A DNA stretch of 64,000 bases from an uncultured Acidimicrobiales bacterium (GTDB lineage: Bacteria > Actinomycetota > Acidimicrobiia > Acidimicrobiales > Aldehydirespiratoraceae): assembly GCA_958296055.1 (NCBI GenBank), contig CATQHS010000001.1:1252277-1316276 (forward strand), written 5' to 3'. The notes under the pieces were generated by a model. The model was given only the letters and a program-made list of their open reading frames with translations. It was not told the DNA's origin and did not search any database. Made by a program: the position numbers and the translations under genes. Below, in pieces: positions 50,695-59,322 of this stretch; position 1 is the stretch's first letter; each line of letters opens with the position of its first letter.

Positions 50695-50727
50695 CGGCGG
50701 CCCAGTCTGGACTCCTGGCGGGCCGAG

Positions 50728-52281
50728 TTACAACCCGGCCGGCCGGCCGAGCAGGTCGGCGTTGGCGGAACTGGCCCGGAGCCGGTCCAGGGCCGCCTCC
50801 AGGGCGGCCACCGCCGAGGCGGGCCCGTCGCCGCCGGCCTCGGCCAGGTCGCGGCGCACGCGCCGGAGCGCCTCGAGTTCGTCGGCGTCGAGGAACCGGC
50901 TCTCATCGTGCGAAACCGACGCCATGACGTCGATGGCCGGGTGGTGGCCGAGCTCGGCCGCCCAGCGGTCGAGATGGATCTCGGTGTTGGCCCGGCCGGC
51001 CAGCTCGCCGAGCACGACCCGGTCGACGGCGTCCTTGCTGCCCGTCACCAGGGTGGCGATCATGGTCAGCGAGCCCGCGCCGGAGAGGTTGCGGCCGGCG
51101 CCGAAGAACTTCTTGGGCATGTGGACCGCGCCGCTCTCGACGTTGCCGCTGTAGGCCCGCCCCGCGTTGGACAGCGCCGTGTTGTAGGCCCGGGCCAAAG
51201 CGGTGAGGCCGTCGACCACCATCACCACGTCGGCGCCCATCTCGACGGCCCGCTTGGACCGCTCCACCACCATCTCCGCGGTCTGCACATGCTCCTCGGC
51301 CGGCTGGTCGAAGGCGGTGGCCGCCACCTCGCCCCTCTGCACGCACCGCTCCATCTCGGTGATCGCCTCGGGCTGCTGGTCCAGGAAGAGGCCCATCACC
51401 TTGAACCCGGGCTCGTTGGCCTCGACCGCGGTCATGATCGACCCCAGCACCGAGCCGGCCCGGGAATGCCGGGGGGCCATCACCAGGACTCGCTGGCCGA
51501 CGCCTACCGGCGCGACCAAATCGATGAGCCGCCCCGTCAGAGTCTCCGGGTCCTGGCCGTTGTCGCCATCGCCGGAATCGGCCGCGTCGAGCATCTCCAG
51601 CCCGAGCTGGCGGGAGGCGTGCACCGGGGTGAGCTGGGCGAACCGGGGCCGGGGCGACGGCTCGGGAGGGCCGCCGTTGATCGAGTCGAGGGTGACCAGG
51701 GCCGGGTTCTTCTCGGTTCGGTTGGCCGGCCGGGAGGTGCCGGTGAGGTGATCGCCCCGGCGCAGCCCGTGCTGGCGGATGGTCTTGACCGGCACATAGG
51801 CGTCGTTGCGGGTGGGGAGGCAGCCGCCGACCCGCAAAAACCCGTAGCCCTCGTCGCGCAGGTCGAGGTGGCCGGACACGGGCACGTTGTCGCCGTCCCA
51901 GCCCTCGTCGCGGTCGCGGTCGCGGTCCCGGGTCCGGCGCCGCCGGCGGCGGTTGCCCGGATCGGCATCGACCGAGCCTCGGTCGCCGCTCCCGTCCTCG
52001 TCGTCGGCCCCGACGGCGGGCTCGCCGGAGGCGTCCGGGCCGGCGCCGGTCGCTTCGGGCCGGTCACCGCCGCCGTCGTTGGCCGCGGCGGAGCCGGCGG
52101 TCGCCGCGCCGTGGCCCGAGAGATCGAGGATGAGAGAGATGATCTCGTCTTTGCGGGCCCGGTTGGAAGGCTCTCCCCCCAGCGCCCTGGCGATGTGGGT
52201 CAGCTCGTCCCGATCTTTGCGTTGCAGCGTCGTGCGCCGCATGTCGGTCGCTTCCACGGACGTTCCCCGATGATCGGTCAC
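50728..52281 (-). CDS. rho: Rho transcription terminator homologue lacking ATPase catalytic residues
   Basis: This 517-residue protein has the Rho N-domain (RKDRDELTHIARALGGEP), an Arg/Asp-rich insert (110-130) and the RNA-binding cold-shock-like domain (SGHLDLRDEGYGFLRVGG). The hexameric core still aligns: FDQPAEEHVQTAEMVVER, VVDGLTALARAYN, KKFFGAGRNLSGAGSLTMIA. However, the Walker A loop PPKAGKT is replaced by PRHSRAGS (270-277), the catalytic Glu segment DERPEE by DQQPEA (301-306), and the arginine-finger segment SGTRxEE by SVSHDES. ATP hydrolysis looks impossible, so RNA translocation is unlikely. The locus is the normal rho position. Confidence 0.85.
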   Translation of the reverse strand: MTDHRGTSVEATDMRRTTLQRKDRDELTHIARALGGEPSNRARKDEIISLILDLSGHGAATAGSAAANDGGGDRPEATGAGPDASGEPAVGADDEDGSGDRGSVDADPGNRRRRRRTRDRDRDRDEGWDGDNVPVSGHLDLRDEGYGFLRVGGCLPTRNDAYVPVKTIRQHGLRRGDHLTGTSRPANRTEKNPALVTLDSINGGPPEPSPRPRFAQLTPVHASRQLGLEMLDAADSGDGDNGQDPETLTGRLIDLVAPVGVGQRVLVMAPRHSRAGSVLGSIMTAVEANEPGFKVMGLFLDQQPEAITEMERCVQRGEVAATAFDQPAEEHVQTAEMVVERSKRAVEMGADVVMVVDGLTALARAYNTALSNAGRAYSGNVESGAVHMPKKFFGAGRNLSGAGSLTMIATLVTGSKDAVDRVVLGELAGRANTEIHLDRWAAELGHHPAIDVMASVSHDESRFLDADELEALRRVRRDLAEAGGDGPASAVAALEAALDRLRASSANADLLGRPAGL

Positions 52282-52425
52282 ACGAACCCGGCCCGCGGAA
52301 TGACGCTGCGAACCGGAAACAAGCCGACGAACGCCTCCTGGCTGCGGTCGGACCCGAAGCCTCGGTCGGGATGTCGGCCGCTGACATCGTAGGGTCGGCG
52401 GCCGAGCGCGACAACCACACCGGAG

Positions 52426-53823
52426 TCACTGGCGGCTCACCGAGCGCACCAGCTCGGCGACCGCGGCCAAGTCGTTGGGGAGCCGGACGCACCGCTCGGG
52501 CCGGTCGGCCAGCCCGGCCAGCGCGGGCGGCGGCTCGGGGACGACGCCGGTGGCGGCGGCGACCGCGTCGGGGAACTTGGCCGGGTGGGCGGTGGCCAGG
52601 GTGACTACCAGCTCGCCGGGCCGCCGGCGGCGCTCGGCCACGCCCACCCCCACCGCGGTGTGGGGGTCGACGAGCACGCCGGAGGACTCCCACACTCGCC
52701 TCATGGCCTCCAGGGTCTCGGAGTCGCCGAGCCGGTCGCCGTCGAGCGCCGAGGTCAGGCGCCGGTGGCGGTCGGGGTCCAGGGCGGCCCGACCCCGCCG
52801 CCGGAACTGCGACACCAGTTCGGCGGTGGCGGCGCCGTCGCCGTCGAAAAGCTCGAACAGCAGCCGCTCCAAGTTCGAGGAGATCTGTATGTCCATGCTG
52901 GGCGAGAGGGTGGCCGCCACCGGCTCGGCCGCCAGCTCGCCGGTTTCGATGAACCGGCTGATGATGTCGTTGGCGTTGGAGGCGGCGATCAGCCGGTCGG
53001 TGGGCAGCCCCATGCGCCGGGCCACGTGGCCGGCGTAGACGTTGCCGAAGTTCCCGGTGGGCACGCAGAACGTCGGGGCCCGCTGGCCGCCGAGGCGGGC
53101 CCAAGCCCAGACGTAGTAGACGACTTGGGCCATCACCCGGGCCCAGTTGATGGAGTTGACCGCGGCCAGGTTCGCCTCGGCCCGGAGGGCCTCGTCGGCG
53201 AACATGGCCTTGACCAGGTCCTGGCAGTCGTCGAAGGTTCCGTCGATGGCCACCGCCCAGACGTTGGGCGCGTCCAGGGTGGTCATCTGGCGGCGCTGGA
53301 TCTCGCTGGTCCGCCCGTGCGGGTGCAGCATCACGATGTCGATGCGGTCGCGGTCGCGCACCGCCTCCATGGCCGCCGACCCGGTGTCGCCAGAAGTGGC
53401 CCCGACGATGACCGCCTGCCGATCCCTGGCGCCCAGTTCGTGGTCGAAGAGCCGGCCCACGAGCTGGAGGGCCACGTCCTTGAAGGCGCCGGTGGGCCCG
53501 TGGTACAGCTCCAGCAGGTGGTGGTCGTCGTCCAGCGCGGTCAGCTTGCACACATCGGGCTCGTCGAAGGCGTCGTAGGCCTCGCCGACCATGGCCGCCA
53601 GCCGGTCGGCGGTCACCGCGCCGGCCATGAAGGGGGCCATCACCCGGGCGGCCAGCTCCCGGTAGAGGCCGGCGGACGCGTCCGCCGGGCCGGGTCCGGG
53701 CAGGGGCGGCAGCGGGGGGGTCTGCTCGGGCACGTAGAGCCCGCCGTCGGGGGCGGGCCCGGACAGCAGAACGTCGGCGAACCCGAGCGCGGGGGACCGG
53801 CCCCGCGTGCTCACGTATCTCAA
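52426..53823 (-). CDS. thrC: Threonine synthase
   Basis: This 465-residue PLP enzyme begins RYVSTRGRSPALGFADVLLS and has the PLP Lys in LYHGPTGAFKDVALQL, GATSGDTGSAA and the C-terminal HPAKFP. This is the longer (E. coli/yeast-type) form. It converts O-phosphohomoserine to threonine. It is 1 bp downstream of hom. No thrB follows; homoserine kinase must be elsewhere. Confidence 0.95.
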   Translation of the reverse strand: MRYVSTRGRSPALGFADVLLSGPAPDGGLYVPEQTPPLPPLPGPGPADASAGLYRELAARVMAPFMAGAVTADRLAAMVGEAYDAFDEPDVCKLTALDDDHHLLELYHGPTGAFKDVALQLVGRLFDHELGARDRQAVIVGATSGDTGSAAMEAVRDRDRIDIVMLHPHGRTSEIQRRQMTTLDAPNVWAVAIDGTFDDCQDLVKAMFADEALRAEANLAAVNSINWARVMAQVVYYVWAWARLGGQRAPTFCVPTGNFGNVYAGHVARRMGLPTDRLIAASNANDIISRFIETGELAAEPVAATLSPSMDIQISSNLERLLFELFDGDGAATAELVSQFRRRGRAALDPDRHRRLTSALDGDRLGDSETLEAMRRVWESSGVLVDPHTAVGVGVAERRRRPGELVVTLATAHPAKFPDAVAAATGVVPEPPPALAGLADRPERCVRLPNDLAAVAELVRSVSRQ

Positions 53824-53824
53824 G

Positions 53825-55156
53825 TCACTCGCCCATCACCCGGATGACGCTGCCCAACTCGTTCACCACTTCGAGGCGGCCCAGCTCGGCCAGGGTGGCG
53901 CCCACGTCTCGCTCGCGGGCCCGGTGGGTTATGAACACGATCCGGGCGTCGGCGCCGAGGCCGTGCTGCTCCAAGGCCCGGATCGACACCCGGTGGCGGC
54001 CGAAGACGTCGGCCACCGCGGCCAGCACGCCGGGCCGGTCGACCACGTCCAGCGATATGTAGAAGGCGGACTCGAGTTCGTCGATGGGCCTAATCCGGGC
54101 CCGGCCCAGCTTGCCGATGCGGCCCGCCGAGCCGGTGGAGCGGTTCACCGCCGCGTCCACCAAATCGCCGAGCACGGCGCTGGCCGTGGGCCGGCCCCCG
54201 GCGCCTCGGCCGTACAGCATGATCTCCCCGGCCGCTCCGCCCTCCACCAACACGGCGTTGAAGCTGCCCCGCACCGAGGCCAGGGGGTGCCGGGCCGGGA
54301 GCATGGCCGGGTGGACCCGGACGGCCAGCTCCAGATCCCCGCCCGCCCCGCCGGAGCGTTCCACCACGGCCACGGGCTTCACCACGTAGCCGAACCGGGC
54401 CGCCATCTCCATGTCGTGGGCCGTGACCCCGGTTATGCCCTCGCAGGCCACGGCCGCGGCCGGGACCCAGGCGCCGTAGGCGATGGTGGCGATGATGGCC
54501 GCCTTGGCCCCGGCGTCGTGGCCCTCCACGTCGGCGGTGGGGTCGGCCTCGGCGTATCCCAGGCTCTGGGCCTCGCCGAGGGCCTGTTCGTAGGAGGCCC
54601 CCGTCTCGGCCATCTGGGTGAGGACGTAGTTGGTGGTGCCGTTGACGATGCCCACCACCCGCTCGACCGGCTCGCCCACCAGCGACTCCCGCAGCGGGCG
54701 GATGAGGGGCACCGCGCCCCCCACCGCCGCCTCGAACAGCAGGTCGACTCCGGCCGCGTCGGCCGCGGCGAACAACTCGGCTCCATGGGTGGCCAGCAGC
54801 TCCTTGTTGGCCGTGACCACCGGCTTGCCCAGCTCTAGGGCCCGGCCCAGCAAGGCCCGGGCCGGGTCGATGCCGCCCATGACCTCGACCACCACGTCGA
54901 TGTCTTCGCCGGCAACCGCGGCGTCGGCGTCGGCGGTGAAGACCGACTGGTCGACGTCGAGGCCGCGCCCGCGCTCAGGCGAGCGCACCGCGATGCGGGC
55001 GATGCTCAAGTCGATCCCGGTCCGGGCCGCGATCACCTCACGCTGTTCGCTCAGCAGGCGCACCAATGCGGCCCCAACCACGCCGCAGCCGAGGAGCCCC
55101 ACCCGGATCTGAACCACGGCTTCACGGTAGCGCTGGAGCGGTCTAATGGCAGTCAT
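53825..55156 (-). CDS. hom: Homoserine dehydrogenase
   Basis: This 443-residue protein has the NAD(P) site VGLLGCGVVGAALVRLL, VVEVMGGIDPARAL, VVTANKELLA, NGTTNYVLTQM and GYAEADPTADVEGHDAGAKA, and a C-terminal ACT domain (DVVDRPGVLAAVADVFGRH) for threonine feedback. It makes homoserine from aspartate semialdehyde. A GTG at 55117 is an alternative start. It forms a hom-thrC operon. Confidence 0.95.
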   Translation of the reverse strand: MTAIRPLQRYREAVVQIRVGLLGCGVVGAALVRLLSEQREVIAARTGIDLSIARIAVRSPERGRGLDVDQSVFTADADAAVAGEDIDVVVEVMGGIDPARALLGRALELGKPVVTANKELLATHGAELFAAADAAGVDLLFEAAVGGAVPLIRPLRESLVGEPVERVVGIVNGTTNYVLTQMAETGASYEQALGEAQSLGYAEADPTADVEGHDAGAKAAIIATIAYGAWVPAAAVACEGITGVTAHDMEMAARFGYVVKPVAVVERSGGAGGDLELAVRVHPAMLPARHPLASVRGSFNAVLVEGGAAGEIMLYGRGAGGRPTASAVLGDLVDAAVNRSTGSAGRIGKLGRARIRPIDELESAFYISLDVVDRPGVLAAVADVFGRHRVSIRALEQHGLGADARIVFITHRARERDVGATLAELGRLEVVNELGSVIRVMGE

Positions 55157-55193
55157 CAGAAATAATTTGCATTTTCAAGGAGGTTCAGTTAGT

Positions 55194-55814
55194 TTGATTG
55201 TCATGAGTTTCACTGGATCGGCGCCGGGGCTCGACGAGGCGGTCTGCTCGCTGGCCGACGTGGTGGCCGCGAGGGGGCCCCTGACCGAGGGCGAGGCCCG
55301 GGCGGTGGCGGTGGCCGGGGCTGCGGCCCTGGCCCGGCTCCACGGCGCGGGCGGAGTCCACGGGCGGGTGGGGCCGGCCGATCTGGTGCTGACCGGCCGG
55401 GGCGACCTGAAGCTCACCGATCCGGCTGCCACCACCGAGCCGCCTCCCCCGCCGTCGGCGCCGGCCGGGGCGGGGGAGGCCGGTTCGGCGTCGCCGGAAG
55501 GCGACGTGGTCGCGCTGGCCGCGACGATCGTCGCGCTGGCCACGGGTGCGGTTCTTGACCCCACCGTCCCGTGGCCAGCCGACTTCCTCTGGCGGCTCGG
55601 CTGCCCGCCGGCGCTGGGCGCCGACGCCGCCCTGGTGCTCGACGCCGCTGGCGCCGTGCCGCCCGCCCGCGACCTCGGGCCCGTGTTCGGGCGGGGGGCC
55701 GAGGCCAGCCTTGCCTTGCCCGAGCCCGTCGCCCCGTCGGTCAGGGTCGACCCGACCCCCACCATGGACTACCCGCCCGTGAAGGCCCCGGCCCTCCCAA
55801 CCCGCCTCCGTTGA
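55194..55814 (+). CDS. Kinase-C-lobe-like protein without catalytic residues
   Basis: The start at TTG 55194 was chosen because AAGGAGGT lies 9 bases upstream; ATG 55203 is 18 bases away. About 206 residues. The segment AAALARLHGAGGVHGRVGPAD followed by LVLTGRGDLKLTDPAA resembles a protein-kinase catalytic loop and activation-segment start, but HRD-Lys is replaced (HGRVGPAD) and DFG is DPA. A Pro-rich gap and a helical tail follow; no membrane helix. It is similar in design to the N-terminal part of the PASTA pseudokinase at 11659-13095. Function unknown, perhaps a non-catalytic scaffold. Confidence 0.5.
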   Translation: MIVMSFTGSAPGLDEAVCSLADVVAARGPLTEGEARAVAVAGAAALARLHGAGGVHGRVGPADLVLTGRGDLKLTDPAATTEPPPPPSAPAGAGEAGSASPEGDVVALAATIVALATGAVLDPTVPWPADFLWRLGCPPALGADAALVLDAAGAVPPARDLGPVFGRGAEASLALPEPVAPSVRVDPTPTMDYPPVKAPALPTRLR

Positions 55815-55842
55815 CAGGAAGCCCTCCATTGCCGCCTACTAT
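55811..55842 (+). promoter_or_regulatory. Candidate promoter for the 53-residue VapB-like ORF
   Basis: TTGACA (55811-55816) and TACTAT (55837-55842) are close to sigma-70 boxes, but the spacer is 20 bases, longer than usual. Transcription would begin at or near the GTG at 55851, giving a leaderless mRNA, common in actinobacteria. Confidence 0.35.
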
Positions 55843-55850
55843 GGCCCGTT

Positions 55851-56012
55851 GTGGTGCGAGACCTGATTAACGACGCCTACGAAGTGGTGATGCGCCAGCG
55901 CCGCATACAGGCAGTTGAGCGGTTGGTCGGGCTGGAAGTGGAGGATGTGCCGGATCCGGTGACGCTCTCCCGCCAGTTGGAGGCGGCCTATGACATCGGC
56001 GATCTTTATTGA
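55851..56012 (+). CDS. Small VapB-like antitoxin candidate
   Basis: This 53-residue frame starts at GTG. The sequence DLINDAYEVVMRQRRIQAVE followed by an acidic tail ending AAYDIGDLY resembles the C-terminal toxin-binding part of VapB antitoxins. An ATG at 55990 overlaps its end in another frame and starts a 24-residue peptide, as a VapC gene would. Too short for certainty. Confidence 0.4.
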   Translation: MVRDLINDAYEVVMRQRRIQAVERLVGLEVEDVPDPVTLSRQLEAAYDIGDLY

Positions 56013-56064
56013 CGCCCGGCTGGACCCGGCTGATGCGGCCGACTGGGGGGCCGGGCTGGGCTGA
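55990..56064 (+). pseudogene. Possible VapC N-terminal stub
   Basis: MTSAIFIDARLDPADAADW and five more codons, then TGA. An N-terminal hydrophobic strand ending in Asp is how PIN-domain toxins begin. The rest of a PIN domain is absent because lysA (opposite strand) begins to end at 56069. Very weak on its own. Confidence 0.25.
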
Positions 56065-56068
56065 GGGG

Positions 56069-57358
56069 TCAACGGTCGCAGGCGAGCAGGTCTTCGTAGG
56101 TCTCCCGGCGCACTACTAGGCGGGCGTCGCCTCCGGCCGCGAACACCACCGCCGGGCGGAGCGCCTTGTTGTAGTTGGAGCCCATCGAGTGGCCGTAGGC
56201 CCCGGTCACCGGCGTGGCCAGGACGTCGCCCACGGCCAGGGAGGCGGGCACGGCCGCGTCCCGCACCAGCACGTCGCCGGACTCGCAGTGCTTGCCCACC
56301 ACCGTCACCGCCCGGTCCCGGGGGGCGTCGGCGGCCCGGGGCAGGAAGGCCTCGTAGCCGCTGCCGTAGAGCACGGGCCGGGGGTTGTCGCTCATGCCCC
56401 CGTCCACGGCCACATAGGTGCGGACCCCCTCGATCTCCTTGACGGTCCCGACCGTGTAGAGGGTCACCGCGGCGGCGGCGGCGATGGACCGGCCCGGCTC
56501 GGCCGTCACCCGGGCCGTCACCCCGGCCCGGGCGCAGGCCTTTCCCACCGCCCGCCCCCACTCGGCGATGGTCGGGGCCCGCTCATGTGACATGTAGGCC
56601 ACGCCGAGGCCCCCGCCCACCGACATCTCCTCCAGCCCGAAGGGCGCGGCGGCCTCGGCCATGACGGCCACCGCCTGAACGAACGACGAGACGGCGAACA
56701 CCTGGCTGCCGATGTGAGAGTGGGTCCCGACCAGCTCCACCGACGGCGACGACCGGGCCCGCTCGATGGCGGCCGCGGCCGCGCCGGTGTCGACGGTGAA
56801 GCCGAACTTGGTGTCGTTCTGGCCGGTGGAGACGTAGGAGTGGGTGTGGGCTTCCACCCCCGGGGTGAGACGCACCAAGACCCGGGGCCGGAACCCGGTG
56901 CGGGCGTGGAGGTCGTCGAGGCGGTCCAGTTCGTCGAAGTTGTCCACCACGATGCGGCCCACCCCGGCCGCGGCCGCCTGCTCCAGCTCGGCCGTCGACT
57001 TGTTGTTGCCGTGGAGCACCAGGTGATCGGCCGGGACCCCGGCGGCCAGGGCCACGTGCAGCTCGCCGCCGGTGGCCACGTCGATGTTCATGCCCTCCTC
57101 GTGCACCAGCCGGGCCATGGCCTGGCACAGGAAGGCCTTGGCCCCGTAGGCGACGCCGGGGCCGAAGGCGGCCACCGCCTCCCGGCACCGGCTGCGCAGG
57201 TGCTCCTCGTCGTACACGAACAGCGGGGTGCCGTGCCGGGCGGCCAGCGCCAGGGTGTCGCAGCCCCCGATGAACAGGCGGCCGTCCACGACCTCGTGGT
57301 TGTCGGGGAGCAGGCGGCGGGGCAGAGGGCCCCGGGCCGGCGGATTCACGGCCGTCAC
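56069..57358 (-). CDS. lysA: Diaminopimelate decarboxylase
   Basis: This 429-residue PLP enzyme (alanine-racemase fold) has the PLP Lys in VAYGAKAFLCQAMAR, HSHIGSQVF, GGGLGVAYM, EPGRSIAAAA and the C-terminal CESGDVLVRD with the active-site Cys from the second subunit. It makes lysine from meso-DAP. The GTG start overlaps the argS stop (GTGA), giving an argS-lysA operon as in mycobacteria. Confidence 0.95.
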   Translation of the reverse strand: MTAVNPPARGPLPRRLLPDNHEVVDGRLFIGGCDTLALAARHGTPLFVYDEEHLRSRCREAVAAFGPGVAYGAKAFLCQAMARLVHEEGMNIDVATGGELHVALAAGVPADHLVLHGNNKSTAELEQAAAAGVGRIVVDNFDELDRLDDLHARTGFRPRVLVRLTPGVEAHTHSYVSTGQNDTKFGFTVDTGAAAAAIERARSSPSVELVGTHSHIGSQVFAVSSFVQAVAVMAEAAAPFGLEEMSVGGGLGVAYMSHERAPTIAEWGRAVGKACARAGVTARVTAEPGRSIAAAAAVTLYTVGTVKEIEGVRTYVAVDGGMSDNPRPVLYGSGYEAFLPRAADAPRDRAVTVVGKHCESGDVLVRDAAVPASLAVGDVLATPVTGAYGHSMGSNYNKALRPAVVFAAGGDARLVVRRETYEDLLACDR

Positions 57359-58977
57359 GGCTCCTCGGAGACCATTCTCTCCGGGGCGGAGACGCCGAGG
57401 AGGTCGAGGCCGACGGCCAGTCCGACTCGGGCGGCCTCGACCAGCCACAGGCGGGCGTCGCGGACGCCGGCGTCGAGATCGTCGCTCAGGATCGGGCAGT
57501 CGTGCCAGAACCGGTGGAAGGCCCCGGCCAGCTCCCGGGCCCAGGCGCAGACCTGGTGGGGGGCCCGGGCCGACATGGCGCCGAGCACCGCGTCGGGCAG
57601 CTCCGCCAGCGCGGCCAGCACCTCGCGCTCGCGCCGGTGGGCCAGCGCCGACAGGTCCACTTCCTCCAGCGGGGGCCGGCGGATGCCCCGGGCCTCGGCT
57701 CGCCGGCCGACCGAGTGGATGCGGGCGTGGGCGTACTGCACGTAGTACACCGGGTTCTCGCTGGAGCGGGCCGAGGCCGCGTCGATGTCGATGGTCTGGG
57801 TGGTGTCGATCGACTGCAAGAGGTAGGTGAGCCGGGTGACGTCGGTCCCGACCGCGGCCAACAGGTCCGACACCAGCACCAGGGCGCCGGCCCGCTTGGA
57901 CAGGCGGACCTCCTCCCCGGCCTGCACCAGGGTCACGTTCTGGCCCAGCAGCACCTCGTAGCGGTCCGGGTCGTGGCCCAGCCCGGACATGGCCGCCCGC
58001 ATCCGGCCCACGTAGCCGTGGTGGTCGGCTCCGAGGATGTCGATCACCAGGTCGGCCCGGGCGAACTTCTCGTGGTGGTAGGCGATGTCGGGCAGGAAGT
58101 AGGTGGGCTCGCCGTCGCTTTTGACCAGCACCCGGTCTTGGTTGTCGCCCAGGTCCGAGGTGCGCAGCCACACCGCGCCGTCGCGCTCGTAGGTGAGGGA
58201 CCGGCGGCCCAGCTCGGCCAAGACCGCATCCATGGCCCCCCGGTCCACCAGCTCCTGCTCGCTGGTCCACCGGTCGAAGGCCACGTTCATCGAGGCGAGG
58301 GTGTCGCGCTGGTCGCGGCGGGCCCGCTCCACGCCCCAGGCCCGGGGGTCGGCGCCGTCGGGCATCTCCGCGGCCCAGTCGGCCACGTAGGCGCCCGCGT
58401 AGCCGTCTTCGGGCGGGGCCTCGCCCCGCCGGCGGGCGGCCAGGGAGGCCCCGAACAGCTCGGTCTGGCGGCCCCGGTCGTTCACGTAGAACTCCCGGAC
58501 GACCAAGTAGCCGCCGCGCTGGAGGATCCGGCACAGCGAGTCGCCGTAGGCGGCCCAGCGGCCGTGGCCGGCATGCAGCGGGCCGGTGGGGTTGGCCGAC
58601 ACGAACTCGACGCTGGCCGTGAGGCCCGAGCCCTTCGCGGAGCGGGCGTAGCCAGCGGTCCCGGCGGCGACCGCCTCCCGCAGCACCTCGTGTAGCCACG
58701 AGGGGGCCAGGCGGAAGTTCACGAAGCCGGCTCCGGCCGCCTCGACGGCCGATACGTGGGGGGGCGGGTCGGCGGTCAGGGCCGCGGCCAGCTCCTCGGC
58801 CAGCTCGCGGGGGGCCCGCCCGGCCCGGCCCGCGGCGGCCAGGGCGACGTTGGTGGACCAGTCGCCGTGGGCCCGGTTGCGGGGCCGCTCCAGGGCGATC
58901 TCGTCGGGGCCCAGGTCAACGCCGGCCGCGGCCAAGTGGGCGTGCAGAGCACGGCGAAGGTGGTGGCGGACGTCCAA
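57355..58977 (-). CDS. argS: Arginyl-tRNA synthetase
   Basis: This 540-residue class I synthetase has the HIGH motif as HAGH in SANPTGPLHAGHGRW, a KMSKS-like RLSKRAGALV, ILGADHHGYVGRM and a C-terminal DALR anticodon-binding domain. The start is TTG. It charges tRNA-Arg; a tRNA-Arg(CCG) gene lies 273 bp upstream in opposite orientation. Confidence 0.96.
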   Translation of the reverse strand: MDVRHHLRRALHAHLAAAGVDLGPDEIALERPRNRAHGDWSTNVALAAAGRAGRAPRELAEELAAALTADPPPHVSAVEAAGAGFVNFRLAPSWLHEVLREAVAAGTAGYARSAKGSGLTASVEFVSANPTGPLHAGHGRWAAYGDSLCRILQRGGYLVVREFYVNDRGRQTELFGASLAARRRGEAPPEDGYAGAYVADWAAEMPDGADPRAWGVERARRDQRDTLASMNVAFDRWTSEQELVDRGAMDAVLAELGRRSLTYERDGAVWLRTSDLGDNQDRVLVKSDGEPTYFLPDIAYHHEKFARADLVIDILGADHHGYVGRMRAAMSGLGHDPDRYEVLLGQNVTLVQAGEEVRLSKRAGALVLVSDLLAAVGTDVTRLTYLLQSIDTTQTIDIDAASARSSENPVYYVQYAHARIHSVGRRAEARGIRRPPLEEVDLSALAHRREREVLAALAELPDAVLGAMSARAPHQVCAWARELAGAFHRFWHDCPILSDDLDAGVRDARLWLVEAARVGLAVGLDLLGVSAPERMVSEEP

Positions 58978-59249
58978 CGATCCCCGATTCCGGCCTCGGC
59001 AGCGACAGCGGGAATCCCGCCGGCCGAAGGAAACCGGCCGGACTCCCGGCGCCGATCCTACCGGCGGCAGGCCAGCCGCCGGGCCGCGCCGGGAGGCCCG
59101 CAGCCCGCGAAGCGACGCGAAACTTTAGGGCTGTTCACCGGGGGGCGGATCGGAGCGGCGCCCCCCGGGCGGCGACAGTACAACCCGAGTCGGCTACCCT
59201 CACCCGAGGGCGAGAGCTTGCGCCGCAGCTTGCACTGGCCCGACGACAA

Positions 59250-59321
59250 GCCCTCGTAGCTCAGCGGATAGAGCATCGGCCTCCGGAGCCGTGTGCGCAG
59301 GTTCGAGTCCTGCCGAGGGCG
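59250..59321 (+). tRNA. tRNA-Arg (anticodon CCG)
   Basis: A 72-base cloverleaf: acceptor GCCCTCG pairs with CGAGGGC. The D arm is GCTC-AGCGGATA-GAGC, the anticodon loop CTCCGGA gives anticodon CCG, and the T arm is GCAGG-TTCGAGT-CCTGC. The discriminator base is G and no CCA is encoded. The outermost anticodon-stem pair is T-T. The next CDS begins 2 bases after it. Confidence 0.95.
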
Positions 59322-59322
59322 C

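Noticed and set aside
52282..52425. Threonine/lysine riboswitch or thrB in the thrC-rho gap
   Set aside because: The gap is 144 bases with no homoserine-kinase sequence and no recognisable riboswitch fold by eye.
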